A DNA stretch of 64,000 nucleotides from Rhizobium sp. NFR03 (GTDB lineage: Bacteria > Pseudomonadota > Alphaproteobacteria > Rhizobiales > Rhizobiaceae): NCBI RefSeq assembly GCF_900111275.1, contig NZ_FOGR01000002.1, forward strand, positions 682,001 to 746,000, given 5' to 3'. The translations under genes and the position numbers were made by a program. Shown piece by piece: positions 9,215-19,251 of this stretch. Under the pieces are notes generated by a model. That model did not search any database. It saw nothing but the letters and a program-made list of their open reading frames with translations, and was not told the origin of the DNA. The number at the start of each line of letters is the position of its first letter. Position 1 is the first letter of the stretch.

Positions 9215-9641
9215 GTCGACGGTGTCCCCCTGGCTCCTTGAATACTAGCTTAGCGGGCATTTTCCGCTTGGCAACTCCCCTAAAAAAGGTAAGTCCCGCG
9301 CGATATTTGCAACGAGCTGGCGTCACGGACGTGAAAGACCGGAGTGTGTCTCGCTTGAGGGGCTCGCAGACCTTCGTCATGATCGACGTGACGACCGCTC
9401 GTGTCTCGTCGTTTACGAAGGCTCCGCCAATAACGCACCGATCCGGAAAATGCGGAATGACATAGCGTAGATGCGTTATATCTTGGATAAATTTTCCAAC
9501 TGGACAAAAGAATAGAGCTGGTTATTGCATTGCCGCGGCAAATGTCGTTCCCTTTCGATCTGACCGGTTGCGGCTGCGATCCGGATCATTTGCAAAAAAA
9601 GAATGCTTCAAGAGAACACAAGAAAACTGGGAAAAACGGTG
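9215..9641. other. Intergenic region before dppA-type operon
   Basis: This 427-bp gap separates the divergent LuxR gene and the transporter operon and should hold both promoters. It is more AT-rich near 9480-9620. I found no clear palindrome, terminator or additional gene. Confidence 0.6.
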
Positions 9642-11237
9642 ATGAAAAAGCTCTCTACTCTTCTCGCGGCGACGGCTGTCGTTACGCTGATGGCCGGCAG
9701 CGCCTGGTCGAAGACACTGGTTTACTGCTCCGAGGGCTCGCCCGAAGGTTTCGACTCCGCGCTCTACACGGCCGGCACCACGTTCGATGCCTCCTCACGC
9801 ACGGTCTACAACCGCCTCGTCGAGTTCAAGAAAGGCAGCACCGAAATTGAACCGGGCCTGGCCGAGAGCTGGGAAATGTCGGCTGACGGCACTGAATATA
9901 CGTTCAAGCTGCGCCCTGGCGTCAAGTTCCAGACCACAGACTTCTTCACCCCGACGCGCGAACTGAATGCCGATGACGTCATCTTCTCGTTCGAGCGCCA
10001 GTACAAGGCCGATAATCCGTGGAACAAGTATGTCGCCGGCGCGACCTACGAATACTTCAGCGGCATGGGCTTTCCCGAACTGATCAAGTCCATCGAGAAG
10101 GTCGATGACCTCACCGTCAAGTTCGTTCTCAACAAGTCCGAAGCGCCGTTCCTCGCCAACCTTGGCATGGACTTCGCCTCCATCTATTCCAAGGAATATG
10201 CCGACAAGCTGCAGGCCGACGGCAAGATGGAGATGATGAACCAGCAGCCGCTCGGCACCGGTCCCTACACCTTCGTCGCCTATCAGGCCGACGCTGCCAT
10301 CCGCTACAAGGCCAATCCTGACTACTGGAACGGCAAGCAGAAGATCGACGACCTCGTCTTCGCCATCACGACGGATGCCGCCGTGCGTGCGCAGAAGCTG
10401 AAGGCCGGCGAATGCCACATCATGCCGTATCCGAACGCTGCCGACGTCGCCGAGTTGCAGAAGGACGAGAACCTCACCGTCCTCAAGGAAGAAGGCCTTA
10501 ACGTCTCCTACCTCGCCTACAACACGCTGGTTGCCCCGTTCGACAAGCCGGAAGTGCGCAAGGCGCTCAACATGGCCGTCAACAAGCAGGCCATCGTCGA
10601 TGCCGTCTTCCAGGGTGCCGCAACGGTCGCCAAGAACCCGATCCCGCCGACGATGTGGTCCTATAACGACGCCGTAGAGGACGACAAGTACGATCCCGAA
10701 GCCGCCAAGAAGATGCTGGAAGACGCTGGCGTCTCCAACCTCAAGATGAAGATCTGGGCGATGCCCGTGTCGCGTCCCTACATGCTGAACGCCCGCCGCG
10801 CGGCCGAACTCATGCAGGCCGACCTTGCCAAGATCGGCGTCGAGGTCGAAATCGTCTCCTATGAGTGGGCCGAATACCTGAAGCTCTCCTCCGACAAGGC
10901 CCGCGACGGTGCGGTCATTCTCGGCTGGACGGGCGACAATGGCGATCCGGACAACTTCCTCGACACGCTGCTCGGCTGCACCGCGGTCGGCGGTAACAAC
11001 CGTGCACAGTGGTGCAACAAGGAGTTCGACGATCTCGTCAAGAAGGCCAAGCTGACGCCGGACCAGGCAGAGCGCACCAAGCTCTACCAGCAGGCCCAGC
11101 TCGTCTTCAAGAAAGAAGCTCCCTGGAACACGATCGACCATTCCCTCGTCTTCATGCCGATGAGCAAGAAGGTTTCGGGCTACGTTCAGGATCCGCTCGG
11201 CATCCACCGCTTCGACGGCGTTGATATCGCCGAGTAA
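9642..11237 (+). CDS. dppA: Dipeptide/oligopeptide ABC transporter, periplasmic binding protein
   Basis: The 531-aa product is a cluster C solute-binding protein (SBP_bac_5 family). Residues 1-24 form a signal peptide with a cleavage site after SAWS. The mature protein starts KTLVYCSEGSPEGFDSALY, which is typical of DppA, and later shows AESWEMSADGTEYTFKLRPG, the family signature, and PLGTGPYTF. It would deliver di- or tripeptides, or possibly haem or aminolevulinate as DppA does in some bacteria, to the DppBC permease. The start at ATG 9642 is the one that opens the signal peptide; an in-frame ATG 39 bp upstream would bury it. Confidence 0.92.
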   Translation: MKKLSTLLAATAVVTLMAGSAWSKTLVYCSEGSPEGFDSALYTAGTTFDASSRTVYNRLVEFKKGSTEIEPGLAESWEMSADGTEYTFKLRPGVKFQTTDFFTPTRELNADDVIFSFERQYKADNPWNKYVAGATYEYFSGMGFPELIKSIEKVDDLTVKFVLNKSEAPFLANLGMDFASIYSKEYADKLQADGKMEMMNQQPLGTGPYTFVAYQADAAIRYKANPDYWNGKQKIDDLVFAITTDAAVRAQKLKAGECHIMPYPNAADVAELQKDENLTVLKEEGLNVSYLAYNTLVAPFDKPEVRKALNMAVNKQAIVDAVFQGAATVAKNPIPPTMWSYNDAVEDDKYDPEAAKKMLEDAGVSNLKMKIWAMPVSRPYMLNARRAAELMQADLAKIGVEVEIVSYEWAEYLKLSSDKARDGAVILGWTGDNGDPDNFLDTLLGCTAVGGNNRAQWCNKEFDDLVKKAKLTPDQAERTKLYQQAQLVFKKEAPWNTIDHSLVFMPMSKKVSGYVQDPLGIHRFDGVDIAE

Positions 11238-11267
11238 ATCGCCACTTCCGCCGCTTCCGCGGTGTCT

Positions 11268-11301
11268 CCGGCGGTCCGATTCAATCGGGCCGCCGGTTTT
11301 T
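11268..11301 (+). terminator. Intra-operon hairpin between dppA and dppB
   Basis: A 14-bp stem (CCGGCGGTCCGATT with AATCGGGCCGCCGG, one G-T wobble) has a minimal loop and ends in TTTTT. It lies between the binding protein and the permease genes. Such hairpins usually pass only part of the transcripts onward and protect the upstream message, so that the binding protein is made in excess. Confidence 0.8.
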
Positions 11302-11319
11302 CAATCTTACGGAACGCTC

Positions 11320-12324
11320 ATGCTGCGCTTCATTTTCGGGCGGCTCGCCGTCCTCATCCCGACCTTCGTCGGGGTCTCCATCATCGCCTTCTCCTTCATT
11401 CGCCTTCTTCCGGGCGATCCCGTCATGCTGCTCTCCGGCGAGCGCGTGATGGCACCGGAACGGCATGCGCAGATCATGGCCGAACTCGGCCTCGACCGAC
11501 CGCTGTACGTCCAGTATTTCGATTATCTGGTCGGCCTGCTGCAGGGGGATTTCGGACGCTCCATCATTTCCAAGCGCCCTGTTATCGATGACTTCATGAC
11601 GCTGTTCCCGGCGACCATGGAGCTTGCGATCTGCGCCATCATCCTCGCGGTCTGTCTCGGGATCCCGGCAGGCGTGGTGGCGGCGGTCAAGCGCGGCACC
11701 TGGCTCGACCAGACCATCATGGGCACGGCCCTTGTCGGTTATTCCATGCCGATCTTCTGGTGGGGCCTGCTGCTCATCATCTTCTTCTCGGGAACGCTCG
11801 GCTGGACGCCTGTCTCCGGCCGCATCTCGTTCCTCTATTTCTTCCCGCCCGTCACCGGCTTCATGCTGATCGACAGCCTGCTCTCCGGCCAGAAAGGTGC
11901 GTTCGCCTCGGCCGTCAGCCACATGATCCTGCCGACGATCGTCCTTGCCACCATTCCGCTCGCCGTCATCGCGCGCCAGACGCGCTCCGCCATGCTCGAA
12001 GTGCTCTCCGAGGATTACGTGCGCACGGCCCGCTCCAAGGGCATGTCGCCCTTCCGCATCATCGGTGTCCACGCGCTGCGCAACGCCATGATCCCCGTCA
12101 TCACCACCATCGGCCTTCAGATCGGCGTGCTGCTCGGCGGCGCGATCCTGACCGAGAGCATCTTCTCCTGGCCGGGTATCGGCAAGTGGATGGTCGATAG
12201 CGTGTTCAAACGCGACTATGCCGTCGTGCAAGGCGGCCTCATGATGATCACGCTCGTGATCATGTTCGTCAATCTGATCGTCGACCTGCTCTACGGTTGG
12301 GCGAACCCCCGAATCCGGCGATAG
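11320..12324 (+). CDS. dppB: Dipeptide ABC transporter permease DppB-like
   Basis: The 334-aa inner-membrane protein begins MLRFIFGRLAVLIPTFVGVS, the standard DppB N-terminal helix, followed by RLLPGDPVMLLSGE. The permease (EAA) motif that contacts the ATPase is in DYVRTARSKGMSPFRIIGVHAL. About six membrane segments are visible. Start at ATG 11320 lies after the intra-operon hairpin; the frame is open further upstream, but that part overlaps the end of dppA. It forms the channel with DppC. Confidence 0.93.
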   Translation: MLRFIFGRLAVLIPTFVGVSIIAFSFIRLLPGDPVMLLSGERVMAPERHAQIMAELGLDRPLYVQYFDYLVGLLQGDFGRSIISKRPVIDDFMTLFPATMELAICAIILAVCLGIPAGVVAAVKRGTWLDQTIMGTALVGYSMPIFWWGLLLIIFFSGTLGWTPVSGRISFLYFFPPVTGFMLIDSLLSGQKGAFASAVSHMILPTIVLATIPLAVIARQTRSAMLEVLSEDYVRTARSKGMSPFRIIGVHALRNAMIPVITTIGLQIGVLLGGAILTESIFSWPGIGKWMVDSVFKRDYAVVQGGLMMITLVIMFVNLIVDLLYGWANPRIRR

Positions 12325-12336
12325 GAGACGAGACAT

Positions 12337-13263
12337 ATGTCATCTGTCGAAACAAAGTCCGTATCCCCCGCAGCGGCCGCCGCTGCCACGCCGTCGGCGC
12401 CGCCATCCGGTTTTGCCGAGTTCTGGTTCTACTTTTCCAGCAATCGCGGCGCCGTGCTCGGCCTCGGCATCTTCGTCGTCATTCTCTTGATGGCGATCTT
12501 CGCGCCGCTGCTCACCTCGCACGACCCGATCATCCAGAACCGCGATGTGCTCCTGCTGCCGCCGGTCTTTGCCGAAGGCGGACGGGCAGAATATCTCCTC
12601 GGCACCGATCCGGTCGGCCGCGATATCCTGACACGCCTGATGTACGGCGCGCGCTTCTCGCTGTTCGTCGGCCTCATCGTCGTCACCCTGTCGGTGGTTG
12701 CGGGCGTGCTGATCGGTCTTCTCGCCGGCTTCTTCCGGGGCAAGGTCGATACCATCATCATGCGGTTGATGGACATCATTCTCGCCTTTCCGTCGCTGCT
12801 GCTCGCGCTCGTGCTCGTCGCCGTGCTCGGCCCGGGCCTCGTCAACGCCATGATCGCCATCGCGCTCGTCAACCTGCCGCATTTCGTGCGCCTGACGCGC
12901 GCCTCGGTCATGACCGAGCGCAACAAGGACTACGTCATCGGCAGTCAGGTCGCGGGCGCCGGTACGCTGCGCATCATGTTCGTGACTATTTTGCCGAACT
13001 GTCTGGCGCCGTTGATCGTTCAGGCGACGCTGGCCTTTTCCGCGGCCATCCTCGATGCCGCTGCCCTCGGCTTCCTCGGCATGGGCGCCCAGCCGCCGAC
13101 GCCGGAATGGGGCACGATGCTTGCCGAAGCGCGCGAATTCATCCAGCGCGCCTGGTGGGTCGTCACTTTCCCCGGCCTTGCCATTCTCATCACCGTGCTT
13201 GCCATCAACCTGATGGGCGACGGCCTGCGCGATGCGCTCGATCCCAAACTGAAGAGGTCCTGA
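12337..13263 (+). CDS. dppC: Dipeptide ABC transporter permease DppC-like
   Basis: The 308-aa protein has an Ala/Pro-rich cytoplasmic N-terminus (1-24), then a first membrane helix, the segment HDPIIQNRDVLLLPP, the LLGTDPVGRDILTRLMYGAR signature of DppC/OppC permeases, and an EAA loop around RNKDYVIGSQVAGAG. It is the second half of the channel. Its stop TGA overlaps the ATG of dppD (TGATG), which implies coupled translation. Confidence 0.93.
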   Translation: MSSVETKSVSPAAAAAATPSAPPSGFAEFWFYFSSNRGAVLGLGIFVVILLMAIFAPLLTSHDPIIQNRDVLLLPPVFAEGGRAEYLLGTDPVGRDILTRLMYGARFSLFVGLIVVTLSVVAGVLIGLLAGFFRGKVDTIIMRLMDIILAFPSLLLALVLVAVLGPGLVNAMIAIALVNLPHFVRLTRASVMTERNKDYVIGSQVAGAGTLRIMFVTILPNCLAPLIVQATLAFSAAILDAAALGFLGMGAQPPTPEWGTMLAEAREFIQRAWWVVTFPGLAILITVLAINLMGDGLRDALDPKLKRS

Positions 13264-14275
13264 TGCCGCTTCTCGATATCCAGAACCTCACCGTCGAGTT
13301 TCAGACCTCCACCGGCACCTTCCGCGCCGTGGACGGCGTCTCGCTCACCTGCGATACCGGCGAAATCCTGTCGATCGTCGGCGAGAGCGGTTCCGGCAAG
13401 TCCGTTTCCATGCTCGCCGTCATGGGCCTTCTGCCCTGGACCGCGAAGATCACCGCCGACCGCATGGCGTTCAACGGGCAGGACCTCCTGAAGCTGTCGC
13501 CCCGAAACCGGCGCAAGATCATCGGCAAGGACATGGCCATGATCTTCCAGGAGCCGATGTCGAGCCTCAACCCGTGCTTCACGGTCGGCTTCCAGCTCGG
13601 CGAGAGCCTGCGCATCCACATGGGACTTGACCGCGCCGCGCGTCGCGCCCGCTCCATCGAACTCCTGAAACTCGTCGGCATTCCCTCGCCGGAAGAGCGC
13701 CTGTCAAACTTCCCGCACCAGATGTCGGGGGGCATGAGCCAGCGCGTCATGATCGCCATGGCGCTCTCGTGCAATCCGAAACTGCTGATCGCCGACGAGC
13801 CGACGACGGCGCTCGATGTCACCATCCAGGCCCAGATTCTCGAACTGCTCGTTCGCTTGCAGAAGGAGAACGGCATGGCGCTCGTGCTGATCACCCACGA
13901 TATGGGTGTCGTGGCCGAAACGGCGGAGCGCGTGCAGGTGCAGTATGCGGGCCAGAAGGTCGAGGAGCAGCCGGTCAAGGCACTGTTCCGCGATCCGCAT
14001 CATCCCTATACGGCAGCGCTTCTCGCCTCCCTGCCGGAACGCGCCCGGATCGGCGAGCGCCTGCCGTCCATTCTCGGCGTCGTCCCGGGTCAGCATGATC
14101 GCCCGCAGGGCTGTCTCTTCTCGCCGCGTTGCGCCTTCGCCACGGATCTCTGTTCGCGCTCGGTCGTGCGGCAGGGGCCGGAACTCGGCCGCGCGCTGTG
14201 CAATTACCCTTTGATCGATGGCATTCCCCAGAACCATCCGACGATGACCGTCGAGCTTGCAGGAGAGGGCACGCG

Positions 14276-14279
<4 letters not shown>
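13263..14279 (+). CDS. dppD: Dipeptide ABC transporter ATP-binding protein DppD-like
   Basis: This 338-aa ATPase has Walker A GESGSGKS (residues 40-47), the Q-loop FQEPMSSLNP, the signature FPHQMSGGMSQRVMIA, Walker B LLIADEPTTALD and the C-terminal oligopeptide-transporter extension with conserved cysteines (QGCLFSPRC), which can hold an Fe-S cluster in relatives. It overlaps dppC by three bases and dppF by four. Confidence 0.94.
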
Positions 14280-15289
<1,010 letters not shown>

Positions 15290-15375
15290 AACACGCGCAT
15301 TTCGATCGACGGCTGACAGCCGGATGACGGCAAGATATCGGCATATCTCCAGTGTTCCGGCTCTGGAGATTGCTG

Positions 15376-15672
15376 ATGCGCCGCCTGCTCCGTCTCGTTC
15401 TTCCCTTCGTGCACCTCGTGCTGCCGGGCGGCACAGTGCTGGCCGGCGAGCACGATGCGGAGTGTACGCGAGAGCCGCAGGCGCACTGGATGAGCCGGGA
15501 GGCGATTTCCCGCAAGGCGATAGCCGCCGGCTACCCCGATATCCGGCATATCGACATTATCGGCTCCTGCTACGAGATCGACGCCCTGACGGCGCGCCGC
15601 CTGCAGGCCGATGTCACCATGGATCCGATGACCGGCGACGTCGTTGCGGCTTCCATGGGAAAGAGCCAGTAA
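15376..15672 (+). CDS. Small periplasmic PepSY-like protein
   Basis: The 98-aa protein has a signal peptide (residues 1-24, MRRLLRLVLPFVHLVLPGGT followed by VLAG) and a short domain, MSREAISRKAIAAGYPDIRHIDIIGSCYEI...LQADVTMDPMTGDVV, with the layout of a PepSY domain. Such proteins often sit next to two-component genes and may modulate the sensor or a periplasmic protease. Here the OmpR-type regulator starts 86 bp downstream. The start at 15376 opens the signal peptide; a frame start at 15352 is less suited. Confidence 0.7.
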   Translation: MRRLLRLVLPFVHLVLPGGTVLAGEHDAECTREPQAHWMSREAISRKAIAAGYPDIRHIDIIGSCYEIDALTARRLQADVTMDPMTGDVVAASMGKSQ

Positions 15673-15758
15673 TGGTGGACAGCCGCTGTCGCCGCGTTCG
15701 AAAGCTGATACGCTCCGCATGCTTTCAGATCCGCTTTCCCAAACTGTGAGACAGATGC

Positions 15759-16433
15759 ATGCGGTTGTTGCTGGTTGAAGACAGTCCCCGGCTCGCCGAG
15801 CTTCTGGGCGAAACCGTTCGCGAGGCCGGCTGGCGGCTCGATACCGTGACGACGATCGCCGATGCCACGGTGACGCTGACGCTGCGCGAGCATGACCTCA
15901 TTCTGCTCGATCTCGGTTTGCCGGATGGAAACGGGATCGAGCTGCTGCGCCAGATCCGCAAGACCTACAAAGACCTGCCGGTGCTCGTCATCACGGCGCG
16001 CGGCTCGATCGAGGAGCGGATCGAGGGTCTGGATGCGGGGGCGGACGATTATCTGGTCAAGCCGTTCCACCACCGCGAGTTTCTTGCGCGTTGCCGGGCC
16101 ATGCTGCGGCGCAGCCCGACATCGCTTCAGCCGGTGCTCGAATGCGGCCATCTGCGCTATGATCCCGCCATGGCGGAGCTGTCCTGCGGCGGCACCATCG
16201 TCGCGCTGCCGCCGCGCGAGCGGGCGCTGGCGGAATTGCTGATGCGCGATGCTGGCCGGGTGGTGCAGAAGCGCAAGCTGGAACTGGCGCTGTCGGAATT
16301 CGGCGAGGAAATGACCGCGAATGCGCTGGAGCTTGCCGTTTCGCGCCTGCGCAAGAAACTGCTTCCGGTCGATACCGGCGCCGATCTCGTCACGGTGCGC
16401 GGCGTCGGCTACATGCTGCAGGCCGCGCCATGA
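15759..16433 (+). CDS. OmpR/PhoB-family response regulator
   Basis: The 224-aa protein has a receiver domain with Glu7-Asp8, phosphoacceptor Asp51 (LILLDLGLPDGNG), Thr in VITARG and Lys in DDYLVKPF, then a winged-helix output domain (about 125-222) with VSRLRKKL and VRGVGYML. It resembles the QseB/TctD group. It overlaps the kinase gene by four bases (ATGA) and likely forms one operon with the PepSY-like gene upstream. The target genes are unknown. Confidence 0.9.
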   Translation: MRLLLVEDSPRLAELLGETVREAGWRLDTVTTIADATVTLTLREHDLILLDLGLPDGNGIELLRQIRKTYKDLPVLVITARGSIEERIEGLDAGADDYLVKPFHHREFLARCRAMLRRSPTSLQPVLECGHLRYDPAMAELSCGGTIVALPPRERALAELLMRDAGRVVQKRKLELALSEFGEEMTANALELAVSRLRKKLLPVDTGADLVTVRGVGYMLQAAP

Positions 16434-17812
16434 GTGCCGTTCGGGATCGCTCCCTGATCGGCATCGTCTCGCTGCGCATCGTCACCTTCACGGTGCTCGC
16501 CATGATGCTCGAGTTCGGCATCGTGCTGGCGGAATACTGGTCGAACGACGCGGATCTCGGCGGGTTCCTGATCGGTCAGGAGGCGGAGACGCTGGCAGAG
16601 GGCATCGTCGTCGGTAAGGACCGCATCTCCTTCCAGATGCCGGCAGCGCTCGCCGAACGCTATACGATGCGCGAGGACGAGACCGACGGCGATATCTTCG
16701 TCCGGGTCCGCACCTCCACGGGCGAAGTTCTGTTCTCCAACTGCGAGGCGCTCTGTCAGCGCCATTTCCTGCCGATCGAGATCAATCCGCCGACCTTCTG
16801 GCAGCGCGAGATCGCGCCCGGCAAGCCGCTCAGCGTGGCGGGCGGCCGCTCCTTCCGGTTCGGCACACAGGAAGTATTCGTCGAGCTTGCCGTCCTGCGC
16901 GATCCGCACGGCTTCGTAACCAGCGTGCTGCTGCACGAGCTGCGCGACCACCTGATCATCCCCATGCCGCTGATGTTCGGCCTCGTCGCCGGCGCGACCA
17001 TCCTCTCGGTCCGGCGCGCGCTCAAACCGGTGGTCGAAGCCGGCAAGGCGGCGGACGCCATCGATCCGCGTGCCGCCTTCCGACCGCTGTCGACGGAGGG
17101 CATGCCGCGTGAAATCGCCAACTTCGCCAATGCGGTCAATCGCTTGCTGGTCCGGGTGGCGGACCTCATTCAGGCGCAGAAAATCTTCTCCACCTCCATC
17201 GCCCATGAGATCCGCACGCCCGTCGCCGTCGTCCGCATGGAGCTGGAGCGGATCGACGATCCCCGTGCGCGTAAGGCCGAAAAGGATCTGGAGGCGCTGA
17301 CCCACATGCTGGAGCAGCTGACCTCGCTTGCCAAACTCGACGTGGTGGATGCCGCCTCATTCAAGCCGGTCTCTTTGCCGGGCCTCGCAAGCGATGTGGT
17401 TGCACAGCTCGCCCCCTTCGTCTTCAACAGTGGCCGGACACTCGAATTCGTAGAGGAGGGCGGCGGCGAGATCCGGGCGGTACCGGCGCTGATCGAGAAT
17501 ACGATCAGCAATCTCGTTGAGAACGCCGTCAAGCACACGCCGAAGGGCACGCATATCTCGGTGCGAACGGCGGATCTGGGCGTGCTCGACGTCGCCGATG
17601 ACGGCCCCGGCTTCGGCCGGTCGCCCAGCCACATCCTCGAAGGCGGGCGGATCAAGAGTTCGGATGCGCTCGGCGTCGGCCTGAAGATCGTGGAGCGCAT
17701 CGCCGAACTGCACGATGCAGCATTGACCGTGGAATCCGGGGACGGGGAGGGAACGCGTGTGCGGCTCGCATTTCCGGTACCGCAGCCGGCGCTTCGTGAA
17801 AGTCTGACCTAA
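16430..17812 (+). CDS. Membrane sensor histidine kinase
   Basis: The 460-aa kinase has a first membrane helix at about 15-36, a periplasmic domain to about residue 172, a second helix at about 175-194, then an H-box IAHEIRTPVAVV with His259, an N-box ISNLVENAVKHTP and G-boxes DDGPGFG and GVGLKIVERI. It would phosphorylate the adjacent OmpR-type regulator. The periplasmic sensor domain resembles no family I can name. Confidence 0.9.
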   Translation: MSAVRDRSLIGIVSLRIVTFTVLAMMLEFGIVLAEYWSNDADLGGFLIGQEAETLAEGIVVGKDRISFQMPAALAERYTMREDETDGDIFVRVRTSTGEVLFSNCEALCQRHFLPIEINPPTFWQREIAPGKPLSVAGGRSFRFGTQEVFVELAVLRDPHGFVTSVLLHELRDHLIIPMPLMFGLVAGATILSVRRALKPVVEAGKAADAIDPRAAFRPLSTEGMPREIANFANAVNRLLVRVADLIQAQKIFSTSIAHEIRTPVAVVRMELERIDDPRARKAEKDLEALTHMLEQLTSLAKLDVVDAASFKPVSLPGLASDVVAQLAPFVFNSGRTLEFVEEGGGEIRAVPALIENTISNLVENAVKHTPKGTHISVRTADLGVLDVADDGPGFGRSPSHILEGGRIKSSDALGVGLKIVERIAELHDAALTVESGDGEGTRVRLAFPVPQPALRESLT

Positions 17813-17914
17813 ACCGAAGTTTTCCTCCGGAGGTTTTCCTGAAGCCCGTTCTCCTGTAAGCCCCGAGGCGTCTGCGCTTCGGCGTCAACGCATTCGAGCA
17901 AGAGGAATTTCACG

Positions 17915-18259
17915 ATGGATATCACACGCTTCGAGACCGGCCCGCGCATGAGCCAGGCCGTCGTTCATAACGGCACCGTCTATCTCGCAGGTCAGGTCGG
18001 CAATGCGGGCGACGACGTCGCGACCCAGACGAGCCAGGCGCTTGCGTCCGTCGATCGCCTGCTGGAACAGGCCGGCACCGACAAGACCCGCATTCTCAAC
18101 GCCACGATCTGGCTCGCCGACATGGCCGACTTCCCCAAGATGAACGCCGTCTGGGACAAGTGGGCACCGCAGGGCAACACACCGGCCCGCGCCACGGGCG
18201 AAGCCAAGCTTGCGACCCCGGAATATCTGGTCGAAGTCATCGTCATCGCCGCCCTCTGA
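17915..18259 (+). CDS. RidA family (YjgF/YER057c/UK114) protein
   Basis: The 114-aa protein belongs to the family whose founding member hydrolyses reactive enamine/imine intermediates. It has GTVYLAGQVG near residue 25, the helix TSQALASVDRLLEQAGTDKT, and the closing ATGEAKLATPEYLVEVIVIA where the conserved Arg would be expected to be replaced (PARATGEAKL keeps an Arg at about 98). It may be a subgroup without deaminase activity. Start at ATG 17915 follows AGAGGAA. A GC-rich hairpin (18269-18291) without a T-run follows. Confidence 0.85.
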   Translation: MDITRFETGPRMSQAVVHNGTVYLAGQVGNAGDDVATQTSQALASVDRLLEQAGTDKTRILNATIWLADMADFPKMNAVWDKWAPQGNTPARATGEAKLATPEYLVEVIVIAAL

Positions 18260-18331
18260 GGGCTGGCACCGGGCGGCGCCTTCGTCGCCCGGTTACGCCT
18301 GTCGCCGCTGGCAGCCGATCAAGGCGCAATG

Positions 18332-18715
18332 TCAGTTGCCGATGCGCGCCAAGCCGCTTTCGCCGTTGTCGCGCACCCACTTCACCTTGTCCGCCCCGGT
18401 CACGGTCAGGTCGAAGCACATCTTCGCGCCCTTGTACCAGGTGTTGAACTGCTGGCAGAGCTTGTCGTCGGCGATCCACCATTTGCCCGTATCGCTCGGC
18501 TGAATCAGCTTGCCGATGCCCAGCGCCTTGCCATCCCCGTCCACCACACCCGACGTCCGGTAGTTCAGCGGAAACTCGCCGCCCATCGGGGCCTCGAGAT
18601 AGATCGTCCGCCCGATGATCTTCTCGCGGATGTCGGCCTCCGTCATGCCGGCCGCACGTGTCGCCGTGCTGCTGCAGATCAGCAGAAGGGAAATGGAGAG
18701 AAGGAGTCGGTACAT
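18332..18715 (-). CDS. Secreted hypothetical protein
   Basis: The 127-aa product has a clear signal peptide (MYRLLLSISLLLICSSTATR then AAG) and a mature domain of about 105 aa with GRTIYLEAPMGGEFPLNYRT, two tryptophans in GKWWIADD, and two cysteines (KLCQQF and AKMCFD) that could form a disulfide in the periplasm. I do not recognise a family with a known function; small proteins of this sort are common in Rhizobiales. It is transcribed alone, towards the RidA gene. Confidence 0.75.
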   Translation of the reverse strand: MYRLLLSISLLLICSSTATRAAGMTEADIREKIIGRTIYLEAPMGGEFPLNYRTSGVVDGDGKALGIGKLIQPSDTGKWWIADDKLCQQFNTWYKGAKMCFDLTVTGADKVKWVRDNGESGLARIGN

Positions 18716-18793
18716 GGCGCATGGCTCTCGGTTACGTCCTCAAAGAGGTACGGCGCCTGAAAACGACCGGATCACAAGCTTCACGAAAGCCTG

Positions 18794-18819
18794 GGAACAA
18801 TTCCGCGAATCCCGCCGTT
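18794..18819 (+). promoter_or_regulatory. EcfG-type general stress promoter
   Basis: GGAAC (18794-18798), 17-bp spacer, CGTT (18816-18819). This is a full match to the consensus of EcfG-family sigma factors. It lies 44 bp before the ATG of the 56-aa membrane protein gene. Confidence 0.75.
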
Positions 18820-18862
18820 GTTAGGCCAGAATTAACATTTCCGGACATCGAAGGACGCTCCC

Positions 18863-19033
18863 ATGCTTTACTGGCTGCCCAGGCTCGGCCTGATCCTGCT
18901 CGTCTGCGCCGCACTTGCCGTTGGCGTTGTCTCCGCAACATCCGACGACGTTGCCAACACGCTTCTCGTCGTTCTCCTCGGTCTCGGACTGTTCTCGCTG
19001 ACGCTGCGCATTTTTCCTCCGGAAAAATACTGA
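18863..19033 (+). CDS. 56-aa membrane protein, predicted stress-induced
   Basis: A short frame from ATG 18863 to TGA 19031-19033 encodes MLYWLPRLGLILLVCAALAV and, after a polar turn SATSDDVANT, a second hydrophobic helix LLVVLLGLGLFSL ending in FPPEKY. It is thus a two-helix inner-membrane protein. The length and layout resemble the DUF1328 protein at 24163-24330. The perfect EcfG-type promoter upstream supports it as a real gene, although it is short enough to be missed by gene callers. Confidence 0.7.
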   Translation: MLYWLPRLGLILLVCAALAVGVVSATSDDVANTLLVVLLGLGLFSLTLRIFPPEKY

Positions 19034-19107
19034 ACCGGTCAAGCGGAGACGGGTTTGCCGGGAAACACCATTTTTGGTGGAAAATTATAAGGCCCGGTAG
19101 AGTTACG

Positions 19108-19132
19108 GGAACTTTCCTCCTGTCTTTGGATT
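19108..19132 (+). promoter_or_regulatory. Weak EcfG-like promoter before AI-2E transporter gene
   Basis: GGAAC at 19108-19112 is followed 16 bp later by GATT, whose final TT fits the minimal -10 seen in Sinorhizobium RpoE2 promoters, but the canonical CGTT is absent. It is 120 bp before the gene. Confidence 0.3.
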
Positions 19133-19251
19133 GACTGGCGTCCGGTCTATGAGGTCATGCTCGTCACACGTTGCAAGACCGTAGATGTCGGGCGCCATGC
19201 AGGATATCGCGGCAGCTTTTGGCCCGCGCTCATTGCGAGTGGAGGTCCATT

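Noticed and set aside
9795-11207. 470-codon minus-strand frame opposite dppA
   Set aside because: Antisense to a clear solute-binding protein gene; no motifs.
11281-12336. Charged minus-strand frame opposite dppB
   Set aside because: Its His/Asp/Glu-rich product is the usual antisense image of a hydrophobic membrane protein.
18269-18291. Terminator after the RidA gene
   Set aside because: There is a GC-rich hairpin but no T-run, so termination is not assured.
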